Part shown: positions 35,685-44,334 of the stretch, in pieces
Layout of the letters: each line of letters begins with the position of its first letter
Numbering within the stretch: position 1 is the stretch's first letter
The notes under the pieces: generated by a model
Database searches by the model: none
Seen by the model: the letters and a program-made list of their open reading frames with translations, nothing else
What the model was told of the DNA's origin: nothing
Program-made: the position numbers and the translations under genes
NCBI RefSeq assembly: GCF_029689925.1
Contig: NZ_CP121445.1
Coordinates: 4,324,501 to 4,388,500 of the forward strand
Origin: Anaerocolumna sp. AGMB13025
GTDB taxonomy: Bacteria; Bacillota; Clostridia; Lachnospirales; Lachnospiraceae
Reading direction: 5' to 3'
DNA: 64,000 nucleotides

Positions 35685-36242
35685 TTAAATCTTTGTCTGT
35701 TCTTTTAATCTGCCCATGACAATGGTATTATAGAAATTACCGTCAGAAAGCCGCTTATCTTTCCTTAGGATTCCTTCAATCTCAAATCCATGCTTCTGAT
35801 ATAGTCTGATAGCTCTTTCATTGGTTTCTAGTACAAGCAAAGATATTTTTTCGATGTCATTGGAATCTGCCCAGGATACCGTTTCGGATAAAAGATGTTT
35901 GCCGATTCCATATCCCTGGTAAGCCAGCAAGATACATATACCAAACTCTACCTTATGGGAAAGGCGTTTTAGGACACTCCCCTCACACCTTGAAAATCCT
36001 ACTATCTTCCCCTGAGTCTCGGCTACCAAAAACAGATTCTTAAGGCTGTTACTATCCTCCACAATTAATTGTCCAAAACCCGCTTCATCAATAAACCCTT
36101 CTCCGCTTTCTCTGTCCAGATTTTCTGTCTCTCCGTCTATCTGTACACGAAGTTCTGATAACTCCCTTGCATCCGATTCCTTTGCTGAACGGATACAATA
36201 GGAAAAACCCTCACTATTAAAATCTTTTGATATAATTATCAT
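35685..36242 (-). CDS. GNAT-family N-acetyltransferase
   Basis: About 185 residues with the GNAT fold. The acetyl-CoA loop is in ILLAYQGYGIGKHLLSETVSWA (Q-x-x-G-x-G), followed by KISLLVLETNERAIRLYQKHGFEIEGILRK, the standard motif B. Such enzymes acetylate amines of proteins, antibiotics or metabolites; the target is unknown. The frame is open from a GTG at 36260, but AGGAG stands five bases before the ATG at 36242. Confidence 0.88.
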   Translation of the reverse strand: MIIISKDFNSEGFSYCIRSAKESDARELSELRVQIDGETENLDRESGEGFIDEAGFGQLIVEDSNSLKNLFLVAETQGKIVGFSRCEGSVLKRLSHKVEFGICILLAYQGYGIGKHLLSETVSWADSNDIEKISLLVLETNERAIRLYQKHGFEIEGILRKDKRLSDGNFYNTIVMGRLKEQTKI

Positions 36243-36414
36243 GTATTCTCCTGGTTTCACAGTTCATAGATATTCTTCCTGGTATCTTAATAGCATCTAC
36301 CTGGTAATTCTTAGTGTCTGAAAATTTACTGCCCTTATGTGTGTTAAAAAATAATCTACCATTGGTCTGAATCTCCAATCGTGCTATCCCAACATGACCT
36401 TAGCAACAATTAAT

Positions 36415-37590
36415 TTAAATCGAACTTAAAATAATATTCCGAAGCTTTCTGGTAAGTGAAGTTGTTCCGGCATCGGTTTTCTGCATCATAAAAAGTATCG
36501 TAATGTCCTCCTTGGGGCAATTGCAGAAATAAGCACCCAGCCATCCATCCCAGCCGTACTCACCTAGACAGCCTAAATCACCTGCTTGTGATTCTTCCGT
36601 CATGACACGCATTAAATTCCCATAACTATGACCGCATAACGTGAGCCAATTATCAAAGCTTTTCTGTTGATTGGCGTTTAAGGTTCCTGTAGTCAGATAG
36701 TTAACGGTTCTTGGACGTAAGATCTGAACTCCGTTTAAAGTACCTCTTTTTATTAACATTTGAGCAAATTTGGCATAATCATCTATAGTAGATACCAGTC
36801 CTGCCCCGCCGGATTCAAAGGCTGGGTCTCTGTCCATATTCTGGATTATCCCAAGATGATTACCGGTATATAACTTAAGACCTCCATTGCCATCCTCTGC
36901 ATAAGTCTTAACCAGGCGCTCTCTTTTCTCAACCGGTACAAAAAATCCGGTATCCTCCATACCTAAAGGAGTAAAAATCTCCTTCTTTAAAAATTCCCCA
37001 AAGCGTATTCCACTTACCACTTCTACAAGTGCTCCAAGCACATCGGCGGAAGTTCCATACTGCCAGGAATCACCCGGATGAAAGCAAAGTGTGCATTGCC
37101 CCAGTTTATTCATAGCCTCAACTGTACTCATCGGCGCATCACCAAATAGTCTGCTATCAAGCTCTCGGAATAAGTTTTCCGTATCCTGTCCGGCTTTATT
37201 CCAGCCTCCGTATACCAAGCCGGAGGTCATAGACAGAAGGTCTTTTATTATCATTTCGCGCTTCGCTGCCACCAGTCTGCCGTCCTCTTCTACCAATTGG
37301 TTTTTAAACCCTGGAAGATATTTGCTTACCGGTTCGTAGAGGTCTATCTCCCCCCGTTCCACTAAAATCATGACGGCTGCTGCCGTAACAGGTTTACTCA
37401 TGGAATATAACCGGAAGATCGAATCTCTTTTAATCGGTTGCGCATGTTCTAAGTCAGCATAGCCATCTTCTTTATAAAGTATTTCTTCGCCGCCTTTTAT
37501 TACCAATAAATTACCGCCGGCAATATCCTTTTTGTCAATACTGTTTCTTAAGGTTTTTTCAATCTGACCGATTTCTGTTTTCCCTAGCAT
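36415..37590 (-). CDS. beta-lactamase-fold serine hydrolase
   Basis: A 391-residue member of the class C beta-lactamase/DD-peptidase superfamily (Pfam Beta-lactamase). The active-site S-x-x-K is S63-M-S-K66 (LYSMSKPVTAAAVM), and the second motif region is WQYGTSADVLGALVE. It has no signal peptide, so it is cytoplasmic and more likely an esterase or amidase than a penicillin target. AGGAGAA precedes the ATG. It is a single gene. Confidence 0.9.
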   Translation of the reverse strand: MLGKTEIGQIEKTLRNSIDKKDIAGGNLLVIKGGEEILYKEDGYADLEHAQPIKRDSIFRLYSMSKPVTAAAVMILVERGEIDLYEPVSKYLPGFKNQLVEEDGRLVAAKREMIIKDLLSMTSGLVYGGWNKAGQDTENLFRELDSRLFGDAPMSTVEAMNKLGQCTLCFHPGDSWQYGTSADVLGALVEVVSGIRFGEFLKKEIFTPLGMEDTGFFVPVEKRERLVKTYAEDGNGGLKLYTGNHLGIIQNMDRDPAFESGGAGLVSTIDDYAKFAQMLIKRGTLNGVQILRPRTVNYLTTGTLNANQQKSFDNWLTLCGHSYGNLMRVMTEESQAGDLGCLGEYGWDGWLGAYFCNCPKEDITILFMMQKTDAGTTSLTRKLRNIILSSI

Positions 37591-37787
37591 TGTAATATTC
37601 TCCTATATTCGTAGTCATAGTTTTTTTGAATCAGACGGTCAGACCAGAAAATAATTGTATGAGAGTGACCGTTTTAATTAACCTTATTATACCATATTAT
37701 GTGCCTATGTGATATCCCCCTTGGATAAAAAATAGTGTTTTTCATATAGTGTTTAATCTTTGATAAATCTTTTAGTGATTTAACTCT

Positions 37788-38306
37788 TTACTTTTCTTCC
37801 TTAACATATTCCCAGTAGATATTCTCTAAATCCCTGCCTGTTTCTTTCATACCGGCCTTTTTAAGTATCTGGGCTGAAGGTACATTCGTAATCAGACAAT
37901 CCGCTTTTACTATTTTTACGATATCCTTTGTTTTAAGCCACTTCATAATAGCATTCAAAGCTTCATATCCGTAACCTTTTCCCCTTTCTGTTCCAATGAT
38001 TCCATATCCGACTGTAACCTCGCCTTTCTCATTGGGTTTTCCATGAAAACCAATATCACCAATTACCTGCCTTGTTTCTTTTTTTACTATCATCCAGAAT
38101 TCAAAGCCACTTGGTTCCTTATCTCTTTTCAGTGTATCATTTATGATTGGTAGAATATCCCACGTATCTACCGTCGGCCATTGGTCATCGGAATTAAGTG
38201 AAAGCTTTTCTAGTTCTGATTTATTATTATCCAGTAAAGTCCTGGTTATTTGAAGTGTTACTGGTACTAACAGTAAACGCTCACTATGTATATTAGATAA
38301 ATCCAT
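37788..38306 (-). CDS. RimJ/RimL-type GNAT acetyltransferase
   Basis: About 172 residues starting MDLSNIHSERLLLVPVT, the standard opening of RimJ/RimL-like N-acetyltransferases. The CoA loop is VGYGIIGTERGKGYGYEALNAIMKW, and the end has NVPSAQILKKAGMKETG. It probably acetylates a protein N-terminus or small amine. The frame is open to 38408, but AAAGGGG precedes the ATG at 38306. The upstream part of the frame coincides with the two-hairpin leader shared with the LacI gene, which supports that segment being untranslated. Confidence 0.88.
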   Translation of the reverse strand: MDLSNIHSERLLLVPVTLQITRTLLDNNKSELEKLSLNSDDQWPTVDTWDILPIINDTLKRDKEPSGFEFWMIVKKETRQVIGDIGFHGKPNEKGEVTVGYGIIGTERGKGYGYEALNAIMKWLKTKDIVKIVKADCLITNVPSAQILKKAGMKETGRDLENIYWEYVKEEK

Positions 38307-38320
38307 ATTTGTCCCCTTTG

Positions 38321-38405
38321 TATACCGCAGATTCCTTGCAATACTGCCACTAAATAAAATGTGTATCAGTATCACAGAAAAAAAATCATATTGTGGCATC
38401 CTTTC
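38321..38405 (-). promoter_or_regulatory. two-hairpin 5' leader element, copy 2 (acetyltransferase gene)
   Basis: On the minus strand: GAAAGGATGCCACA, about 41 variable bases, then GTGGCAGTATTGCA, six bases, TCTGCGGTATAC. GCCAC pairs with GTGGC, and TATTGCA with TGCGGTA. The C-to-T change relative to copy 1 (TATCGCA) keeps pairing as G-U. The element ends 15 bases before the ATG and just before the AAAGGGG site. The variable loop is about twice as long as in copy 1. Confidence 0.6.
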
Positions 38406-38467
38406 CATTCATATATTTTCTTGCAACCTTATGTCATTTTACCTTAGAAGATTTTTCAGTATAATAC

Positions 38468-38805
38468 TCAAACTTCGCAGTTAATAAACTTAAAACACTT
38501 GATAAAATAAGCCCTAAAGCTATATTTAAAGCATCATTATGCTATGTTTCATAAGCGCTTTATTCTGAGTCTGATCATTCACTTATGACTTTTTCAGGTG
38601 GTTCAGACTCAAAATGCACACTGTTTCACGAGCCTAGCGAGGAGTTTGTGCCTTTTGGGTCTTGCTTTACTACCTGAAAAAATCATTAGTGAATTCCAGG
38701 CTCAGAATCCTAAGCTTATGAAACATAGGATAATCAATGCTTTCTTAATCACCTTCCTTGCTGATTTTATCAAGTATACCAGGGCAAAAATAACTGCGAA
38801 GTTTG
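38468..38805. mobile_element. 338-bp palindromic MITE-like element
   Basis: The two halves are inverted copies around a centre near 38632. Terminal repeats TCAAACTTCGCAGTTA (38468-38483) and its complement (ending 38805) are perfect over 16 bases. Further paired blocks are ACTTGATAAAAT, CTATGTTTCATAAGC, and TTTTTCAGGT with GCACA near the tip. A shortened relative lies at 7053-7160. No transposase or ribosome-site-backed gene is inside, and no target duplication is evident. The 686-base gap between the acetyltransferase and the CD3324-type gene otherwise holds only the leader. Confidence 0.75.
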
Positions 38806-38992
38806 ATATATTACATAAACAAAGGCAATGGATTCCCATTGCCATGAGTACCCACTGCCTTTTTTAGAGTATTATAAATCAAACACCTCTAAATTTTTGA
38901 TCAAAATAACCAACCCCTTTCAATATAAATTAACCGGTCAAATGTATTATCTCACACGTCATAAAAGAATAATAGGGAAAGAATAGTTATAC

Positions 38993-39256
38993 CTATTTTT
39001 TCTTATATACAATTTTCCGGATCGTGTCTTCTCCCAGATGGAACTGCTCCGATAAATTTCGGATAGATTCTCCCTGTTCAAATAATAGCTTGATGTTTTT
39101 ATTCCTTTTGTCAATAAATTGACGGGTACCGCTTAAAATACCCCAGCCTGCCTTATTGGTACTTTTCGGAATATAGACAAGACATCCTTCCACATATTCC
39201 TGAATCTCTTTTAACAGGCGGTCTGGCAATACATCTGCACCTTTCTTGTAATTCAA
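38993..39256 (-). CDS. CD3324-family small helix-turn-helix protein
   Basis: An 87-residue protein resembling the CD3324 family: LLKEIQEYVEGCLVYIPK, a basic middle, and a C-terminal helix-turn-helix (SIRNLSEQFHLGEDTIRKIVYKKK) similar to Mor/resolvase-type DNA-binding segments. It probably binds DNA, but no target is known. The start is TTG, with GGGAGGG eight bases upstream and no closer ATG. Confidence 0.8.
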   Translation of the reverse strand: MNYKKGADVLPDRLLKEIQEYVEGCLVYIPKSTNKAGWGILSGTRQFIDKRNKNIKLLFEQGESIRNLSEQFHLGEDTIRKIVYKKK

Positions 39257-39401
39257 ATAGCATTCCCTCCCAAACTATCATGTTGCCTTGATTTTTACAA
39301 ACAAAGCTTTTCATGTAAGCCACCTCCTTTAAATTTTATTTGCGATTCCCAGTATAGCACAGATAGTAAATTTAATCCAGATTATGTAATAAATTTTTAA
39401 G

Positions 39402-39541
39402 TAAGTTATTATATAAAAACATTAAGTTATTCTCTTAGCTAAGTTATTCTAAAATTAAATTACTGTCTAGTATAAAGTTACTTTTCAATATAAGTTACTG
39501 CATAATCTTTGTTACTAACTAATCTTTGTTCAACTCACAAA
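39402..39541. repeat. degenerate 17-bp tandem repeat, eight units
   Basis: After a first unit of 21 bases (39402-39422), seven units of exactly 17 bases follow to 39541, beginning TAAGTTATT, TAAGTTATT, AAATTACTG, AAAGTTACT, TAAGTTACT, TTTGTTACT and TTTGTTCAA. The array fills the centre of the 309-base gap between ApbE and the CD3324-type gene. Confidence 0.75.
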
Positions 39542-39565
39542 ATTATAAAATGCATCTAATATCAT

Positions 39566-40612
39566 TTAATTCTGGACTTTAAAATCTGGACTTATGTTTT
39601 CCACTTCGTCTTTCCAGCCAGAAGATTTATATATCTTATTGTCCGTTGTTATTGCCAGGCATTCAACTCCGGGTAAACTGTCTATAATCTGAAAGCCTTT
39701 ACGGGTACCGGATACAAAGGTTACCTTTGTAAGGATATCTGCCAGCATGTTGCAATTAGGTGTATCCTTACTTATTATTATGGTATCACTCATAACCCCG
39801 GCATCTGCCGGATAACCGGTAAAGGGGTCTAAAATATGATGATACCGCTTACCATCTTTCATAAAGTAACGTTCATAATCCCCAGAAGTAGAAAGTGCCT
39901 GCTCTGGCATTCTTATAACACAGGCATACTTATTATCCTCAGCCTTCCTTGGATGTTGTACTGCCACTGCCCACAGGGATTTGTCCGCTTTTTCTCCAAG
40001 CGTATAGACGCTACTGCCGCCAAGGCTTATGACTGCACTTTTAACACCATATTCTTTTAGAATTTTGGCAGTTTCATCCGCAGCATAGCCTTTTGCTATC
40101 CCTCCAAGATCAATGGACATTCCTTCCTTTAACAGCTTAATCGTGTTGTCTGTTTCGTTAATACTGATATTCTTATATCCAATCAACGGTAAGGTCTCCT
40201 TGATTTCAGAATCTGACGGAACTCTCTCACTTTCCGTACCGATACCCCAAAGCTTTATTAATGGACCCACTGTTATATCAAAGGCACCATTGCTTAAATC
40301 GGAATAAGTTACCGCAGTTTTAATCATTTCTAAAACTTCAGGATGAACCTTAACAGCATCTTTACCGGCAGCAAGGTTAATTTTGCTTACATCACTGGTT
40401 TCAATAGACGCACTTGCCATCTGTTCAATTTCATCAATTCTTAAAAAGGCGGCGTCTATGGCTTTCTCTGCTTTAGGACCATAGGCTTTTATATTCATAA
40501 TGGTATCCATTTTAAAGGCGTGTTTTTGTACTTCTTTATTCTCATTGGAACATGCGGATAGGGCTATCATAAGTAGTATACATATTCCGCTGATAAATAA
40601 TTTTTTAGTCAT
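39566..40612 (-). CDS. apbE: FAD:protein FMN transferase lipoprotein (ApbE)
   Basis: About 348 residues with a lipoprotein signal peptide (LMIALSAC, acylated Cys21). ApbE hallmarks are visible: IDLGGIAKGYAADETAKIL, SLGGSSVYT, HHILDPFTGYPADAG and the Mg2+-binding CNMLADILTKVTF. It attaches FMN to a Thr of target flavoproteins outside the membrane, using FAD as donor. No Rnf, Nqr or FMN-binding-domain protein is adjacent, so its client lies elsewhere. GGAGG lies six bases before the ATG at 40612; the longer frame starts with an unsupported TTG. Confidence 0.92.
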   Translation of the reverse strand: MTKKLFISGICILLMIALSACSNENKEVQKHAFKMDTIMNIKAYGPKAEKAIDAAFLRIDEIEQMASASIETSDVSKINLAAGKDAVKVHPEVLEMIKTAVTYSDLSNGAFDITVGPLIKLWGIGTESERVPSDSEIKETLPLIGYKNISINETDNTIKLLKEGMSIDLGGIAKGYAADETAKILKEYGVKSAVISLGGSSVYTLGEKADKSLWAVAVQHPRKAEDNKYACVIRMPEQALSTSGDYERYFMKDGKRYHHILDPFTGYPADAGVMSDTIIISKDTPNCNMLADILTKVTFVSGTRKGFQIIDSLPGVECLAITTDNKIYKSSGWKDEVENISPDFKVQN

Positions 40613-40942
40613 TATTATCCTCCGGATAAATCTTTTCAATATTGTTATTTTAGCTTATAACTTAAATAATAAGTATCGGCTTTAAATTCAAAGATAATTC
40701 TTTGTTTAATGAATCGTCTGCAATTAAATTTTATTTTTTTATATATATTATGGTACTAGTTATACCTTTTCTGTCTAATTATCTAAGCTAGTATATCAAT
40801 TAAAGACAGCTATGTAAATACAAAATATTAAGTAAAAAGGGGTTACTCAAGCCTTTTTAAGAGGCACCGCTGCTGTAAATACATCAAGTTCCACCAGTAG
40901 CATGCTGAGTTTAGCCGATCTTAAATATGTTTGTATACCTTT
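40613..40942. other. gene-free gap between CwlD and ApbE
   Basis: This 330-base stretch is AT-rich and contains the apbE ribosome site and presumably its promoter. I found no convincing ORF, terminator stem or repeat in it. A few short C-rich words near 40862-40920 do not form a clear structure. Confidence 0.6.
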
Positions 40943-41644
40943 TTATTTGATACCAAGATTATTAATATAATCCATAATCCCAAGATGAATTGCCTGGGCT
41001 ATCTTTTCCTGATAGGAATCCTCACTTAAAAGACCGGCTTCTCTCCAGTTTGATAAAAAACCGCATTCCACAATAACTAAGGGGCATCTGGTATACCGAA
41101 GCATATAATAACTCCCGTTTGCTTTCGCAAGTCTGTGATTGCCGTCGTTCATGGTCTGCTTTACCCGCTCCTGAATGGTCTCCGCAAGAATTTTCCCCTG
41201 TACAGAGTTCTGATGGTAAAATACCTGTGCACCTCTTGAACTTTCCTGGGAAAAACTATTCTGGTGGATACTCACTGCAAAGAGTGCATCACTGGAATTA
41301 ATGATAGCTACTCTCTTACTCATGTCCACCCTTTTTTTATCCCAGTCTCCAGGCTTATACAATCCATTATCATCCTCTCTGGTCAGGATAACTTTAATGC
41401 CTTCTTGTTCCAGAAAGCCTTTCAATTTATAAGTAATGCTTAAGTTTATATCTTTCTCAAGGACCTCATTGACACCGATCTTACCCGGATCAAATCCACC
41501 ATGGCCTGCATCAAGCACTATTGTAACCTGTTCCGGTTTCACTTGCGACATACCTTTTATGATTTGAATACCTTTTTCTGAAAAAAGGTTACAGAGTATC
41601 AGAACCAAACCCAAGAAAATAATATTAAAATAATTCCGTTTCAT
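40943..41644 (-). CDS. cwlD: N-acetylmuramoyl-L-alanine amidase, CwlD-like
   Basis: About 233 residues: an N-terminal membrane anchor (FNIIFLGLVLILCNLF), then an Amidase_3 zinc hydrolase domain with His48 (LDAGHGGFDPG), Glu63 (VLEKDINLSI), the third ligand in VSIHQNSFSQ and catalytic Glu in VVECGFLSN. CwlD-type enzymes make muramic-delta-lactam in the spore cortex, which implies a sporulating host. Frames extend to 41713, but those starts lack ribosome sites; the ATG at 41644 with AGG upstream is preferred. Confidence 0.85.
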   Translation of the reverse strand: MKRNYFNIIFLGLVLILCNLFSEKGIQIIKGMSQVKPEQVTIVLDAGHGGFDPGKIGVNEVLEKDINLSITYKLKGFLEQEGIKVILTREDDNGLYKPGDWDKKRVDMSKRVAIINSSDALFAVSIHQNSFSQESSRGAQVFYHQNSVQGKILAETIQERVKQTMNDGNHRLAKANGSYYMLRYTRCPLVIVECGFLSNWREAGLLSEDSYQEKIAQAIHLGIMDYINNLGIK

Positions 41645-41726
41645 TAACTGACTGCCTGTGCCGTTTTTTCTAATATATTCGGCAAACATCAAATTTAGTG
41701 CTATTATAAACAACCTATTTCCTTAG

Positions 41727-41770
41727 CTTTTACCTATCTTTTACCTGGCTTTTACTTTGCTCCTACTCTT
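41727..41770. repeat. four 11-bp tandem units
   Basis: CTTTTACCTAT, CTTTTACCTGG, CTTTTACTTTG and CTCCTACTCTT follow each other in the gap between cwlD and the last ECF gene. This is a short, degenerate array. Confidence 0.55.
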
Positions 41771-41788
41771 CTTTCCTGTTTTTATAAG

Positions 41789-42592
41789 TTAACGGACAGT
41801 GTTTTGGTATAACCTGACAAATTCCTCAACATTTAAATATTCTCCTAACTCCAGTTTAAGCCCCAGCTTCATGACATCCGGCTGTTCTAAATAAGCCCCG
41901 TCAAGTACTTCCTTTTCTAAAAATACCCCTTTGACGGTATCGTCTAATACCGCTTTCCCTTTCGCAAAAACAATAGCTCTTTCAAATACCTCCGCAACAA
42001 AATTCATATCATGTATAATTGTGATGACTGTTTTACCCTCGGCGCGCAGCATATGAATAATCTCCTTAATCCGTTCTTTCCCCGCATAATCCTGGGCAAT
42101 GGTAGGCTCATCAAATATGATAACCTCCGTATCCATTGCAAGGATGGAGGCAATGGCAACCAGTTTTCTTCTGGAAAGCCCAAGATCATAGGGATTGGCT
42201 CCTTTTTGGTCCAGAAGTCCTACCATCTCAAGTGCTTTAAGAGCTTTATCCTTAGCGGTACCTTTATCCATACCAATCTGAAGGGGACCAAACATTACTT
42301 CATCCAATACTACATTCTTAAAAATCTGGTCATTTGGATTCTGAAAAACCATTCCAATCTGTTTCGCAAGGGTGGCTACCGTTAAATCCTTCGTAGACTT
42401 TCCATTTAATAAGATTTCACCTGCTGTTGGCTTTAATATCCCCTTTAACAATTTAACAAAGGTAGTTTTACCGGCACCATTCTGACCGATTATAGCAGTA
42501 GAACGTTCATCCAGGGTAAGATTCATACCTTTTAAGATTTCTTCTCCCGAACCGTAGGAGAAATGAAGGTCTTTAATATCTATGATACTCAT
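41789..42592 (-). CDS. ECF transporter ATPase, subunit with altered signature motif
   Basis: A 267-residue ABC ATPase of the energy-coupling-factor type. Walker A GQNGAGKTT and Walker B VIIFDEPTIAQD with its Glu are intact, as is the H-loop (ITIIHDMNF). The signature, usually LSGGQ-x-QR, reads LGLSRRKLVAIAS. In a heterodimer, this makes the site formed with its partner's Walker A degenerate. AAGG lies before the ATG, which starts four bases after the previous ECF ATPase. It is the last gene of the ECF operon. Confidence 0.92.
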   Translation of the reverse strand: MSIIDIKDLHFSYGSGEEILKGMNLTLDERSTAIIGQNGAGKTTFVKLLKGILKPTAGEILLNGKSTKDLTVATLAKQIGMVFQNPNDQIFKNVVLDEVMFGPLQIGMDKGTAKDKALKALEMVGLLDQKGANPYDLGLSRRKLVAIASILAMDTEVIIFDEPTIAQDYAGKERIKEIIHMLRAEGKTVITIIHDMNFVAEVFERAIVFAKGKAVLDDTVKGVFLEKEVLDGAYLEQPDVMKLGLKLELGEYLNVEEFVRLYQNTVR

Positions 42593-42595
42593 GCC

Positions 42596-43444
42596 TTAGT
42601 TCCCCCTTTTCTTTTCGAATAATTCGAAAGCCTCTGTAAGTGTTACAGGATAACAGCCGGTACTTTCCTTTTTTATACCCAGCTTCTTGCAGATCTGGGT
42701 ATATACCGGCGGTTCCACGCCATATTCATAAAGGTCCTCTCTGGAAAATATATTCTGTGGTGAATCGATGGCAATGAGCTTTCCCCCATCCAAAAGGACT
42801 ACCCTGTCACTATACTGTGCAAGCTTTTCCATATTGTGTTCGGCTAACAGTATGGTGATTCCCTGCCGGCTAAGTTTTTGTACTGCCTGAAATACCTCCT
42901 CCCTGCCCTGAGGGTCCAGCTGGGAGGTAGGTTCATCTAAAATGATTACCTCCGGTTTCATAGCAATAATGCTGGCAATGGCCATTCTCTGCATCTGTCC
43001 GCCGGATAAATCAAAAGGGTAACGGTCTTTCAATCTGCTGATATCTAAAAGTTCCATGGCTTCATCAATACGTTTCTTCATTTCATCTCTGGGAATTCCC
43101 AGGTTTTCAAGACCGAAGGAAATCTCTTCATATACGGTAAGTTTTGAACCAGTCACCTGATTAAACGGGTTCTGAAAGATAATGCCCACCTTCTGGCATA
43201 ACTCGTCTACATCAACGGTCTTCACTTCCAGATCATCGATAAAAACCTTACCACCGTAAGCCCCCTTATAAAAGTTTGGTATTAAACCGGCCACGGCCTG
43301 ACACAGACTGCTTTTTCCCGATTCATTACTGCCGATAATTCCAAGGAATTCTCCGGATTTTATGGTTAAGGATATATCATCAAGGGCTAAGGCATTACTT
43401 CCAGGATATTTATATTTTAAATGTTCGATTACTATCTGAGCCAT
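42596..43444 (-). CDS. ECF transporter ATPase, consensus subunit
   Basis: A 282-residue ABC ATPase with Walker A GSNESGKSS, consensus signature LSGGQMQRMAIAS, Walker B VIILDEPTSQLD and H-loop LLAEHNM. It should pair with the neighbouring ATPase and drive the T and S subunits. The gene overlaps the T-subunit gene by 13 bases, and GGGAGGA precedes its ATG. Confidence 0.93.
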   Translation of the reverse strand: MAQIVIEHLKYKYPGSNALALDDISLTIKSGEFLGIIGSNESGKSSLCQAVAGLIPNFYKGAYGGKVFIDDLEVKTVDVDELCQKVGIIFQNPFNQVTGSKLTVYEEISFGLENLGIPRDEMKKRIDEAMELLDISRLKDRYPFDLSGGQMQRMAIASIIAMKPEVIILDEPTSQLDPQGREEVFQAVQKLSRQGITILLAEHNMEKLAQYSDRVVLLDGGKLIAIDSPQNIFSREDLYEYGVEPPVYTQICKKLGIKKESTGCYPVTLTEAFELFEKKRGN

Positions 43445-44208
43445 ATCATGATCCTCCCAACAAAGGCAGCCAGAATACCTAGGAGTAAACCAATCTGTAT
43501 ATATATGTCTGCTCCGGTTTTCCTTTCTTCATTTAAATAAGTTTTCTTATGCTTTGAATTAAATCCTCTTACTTCCAAAGCCAGTGCTCTTTCCTTGGTA
43601 TTAATCAAGGAGCTCATAATCACTGGGGAAATAAGGGGGATAAAAGCTTTCATTCTCACAAAGAGGTTTCCTTCTGTTTCCATCCCCCTGCTTCGTTGTG
43701 CGTCAGTAATCGTACTCATGGTTTCTGTCATCTGGGGTATAATCTGAAATACCGACAGGAACACATAACCAAAACGGGGAGAAAACCCTCTTCTGATAAA
43801 ATTCTCTATCAGATCCGAGGGCTTTGTGGTTAGAATCAATACACAGAAGGACAATAGTATATTAATGACATTGGTTAAAATACCAAGGGCAAAGTATACC
43901 CCTTCTTTATAAAAAGTAACCGGTCCTACTTGAAAAAGCGGCACGGTATTGCCCGCTCTAAATATTCCCTGAATTATAAGAACCGTTAAAAGTACAAAGC
44001 CAGAGACTCCCAGTAACGGTAACGTCTTTCTAAGTACCTTTCCAACGGCAAGTAAGATTATGCTGGCTCCGATAAAACCGATACCTGCCCATCTGCTGTG
44101 AAGCAGGGCAGGCACAAGAATTGCTGTTACAATATACAGGAGCTTGCTTTCCGGTGCAATCTTATTCAGTAAGGTTTTTTTATCCTCATATAAACTGATA
44201 CTTTTCAA
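43432..44208 (-). CDS. ECF transporter T subunit
   Basis: 258 residues with about five to six membrane helices. The cytoplasmic coupling region carries the two characteristic x-R-G motifs (DAQRSRGMETEG and ALEVRGFNSK), which engage the ATPases. The start is TTG at 44208 with GGGAG seven bases upstream. It lies 126 bases after the S-component gene, with a hairpin in between, and overlaps the ATPase gene. Confidence 0.92.
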   Translation of the reverse strand: MKSISLYEDKKTLLNKIAPESKLLYIVTAILVPALLHSRWAGIGFIGASIILLAVGKVLRKTLPLLGVSGFVLLTVLIIQGIFRAGNTVPLFQVGPVTFYKEGVYFALGILTNVINILLSFCVLILTTKPSDLIENFIRRGFSPRFGYVFLSVFQIIPQMTETMSTITDAQRSRGMETEGNLFVRMKAFIPLISPVIMSSLINTKERALALEVRGFNSKHKKTYLNEERKTGADIYIQIGLLLGILAAFVGRIMIWLR

Positions 44209-44252
44209 TTGTCAGCTCCCTTCCGCGCATTACCGGCACATATAGTTAAGAT

Positions 44253-44280
44253 GGAGAAAATCCATATCAGGATTTTCTCC
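44253..44280 (-). terminator. intercistronic stem-loop between ECF S and T genes
   Basis: GGAGAAAATC (44253-44262) and GATTTTCTCC (44271-44280) form a perfect ten-pair stem with an eight-base loop. No T-run follows on the minus strand, so it is probably a processing or mRNA-stability stem that lets the phosphorylase and S component be made at a different level from T and the ATPases. Confidence 0.6.
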
Positions 44281-44334
44281 AAATATTTATATCACTTAAA
44301 TTAACTTTCTTGGACTTTGCTGGATTATGTTTAC

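Noticed and set aside
37634..37672. Inverted repeat ACGGTCA...TGACCGT between acetyltransferase and serine hydrolase genes
   Set aside because: Short arms, long loop and no T-run; could be an operator but evidence is too thin for a feature.
38598..38867. 89-residue open frame inside and beyond the palindromic element
   Set aside because: It has no ribosome site, crosses the element boundary, and its codons come from the inverted repeat; treated as chance.
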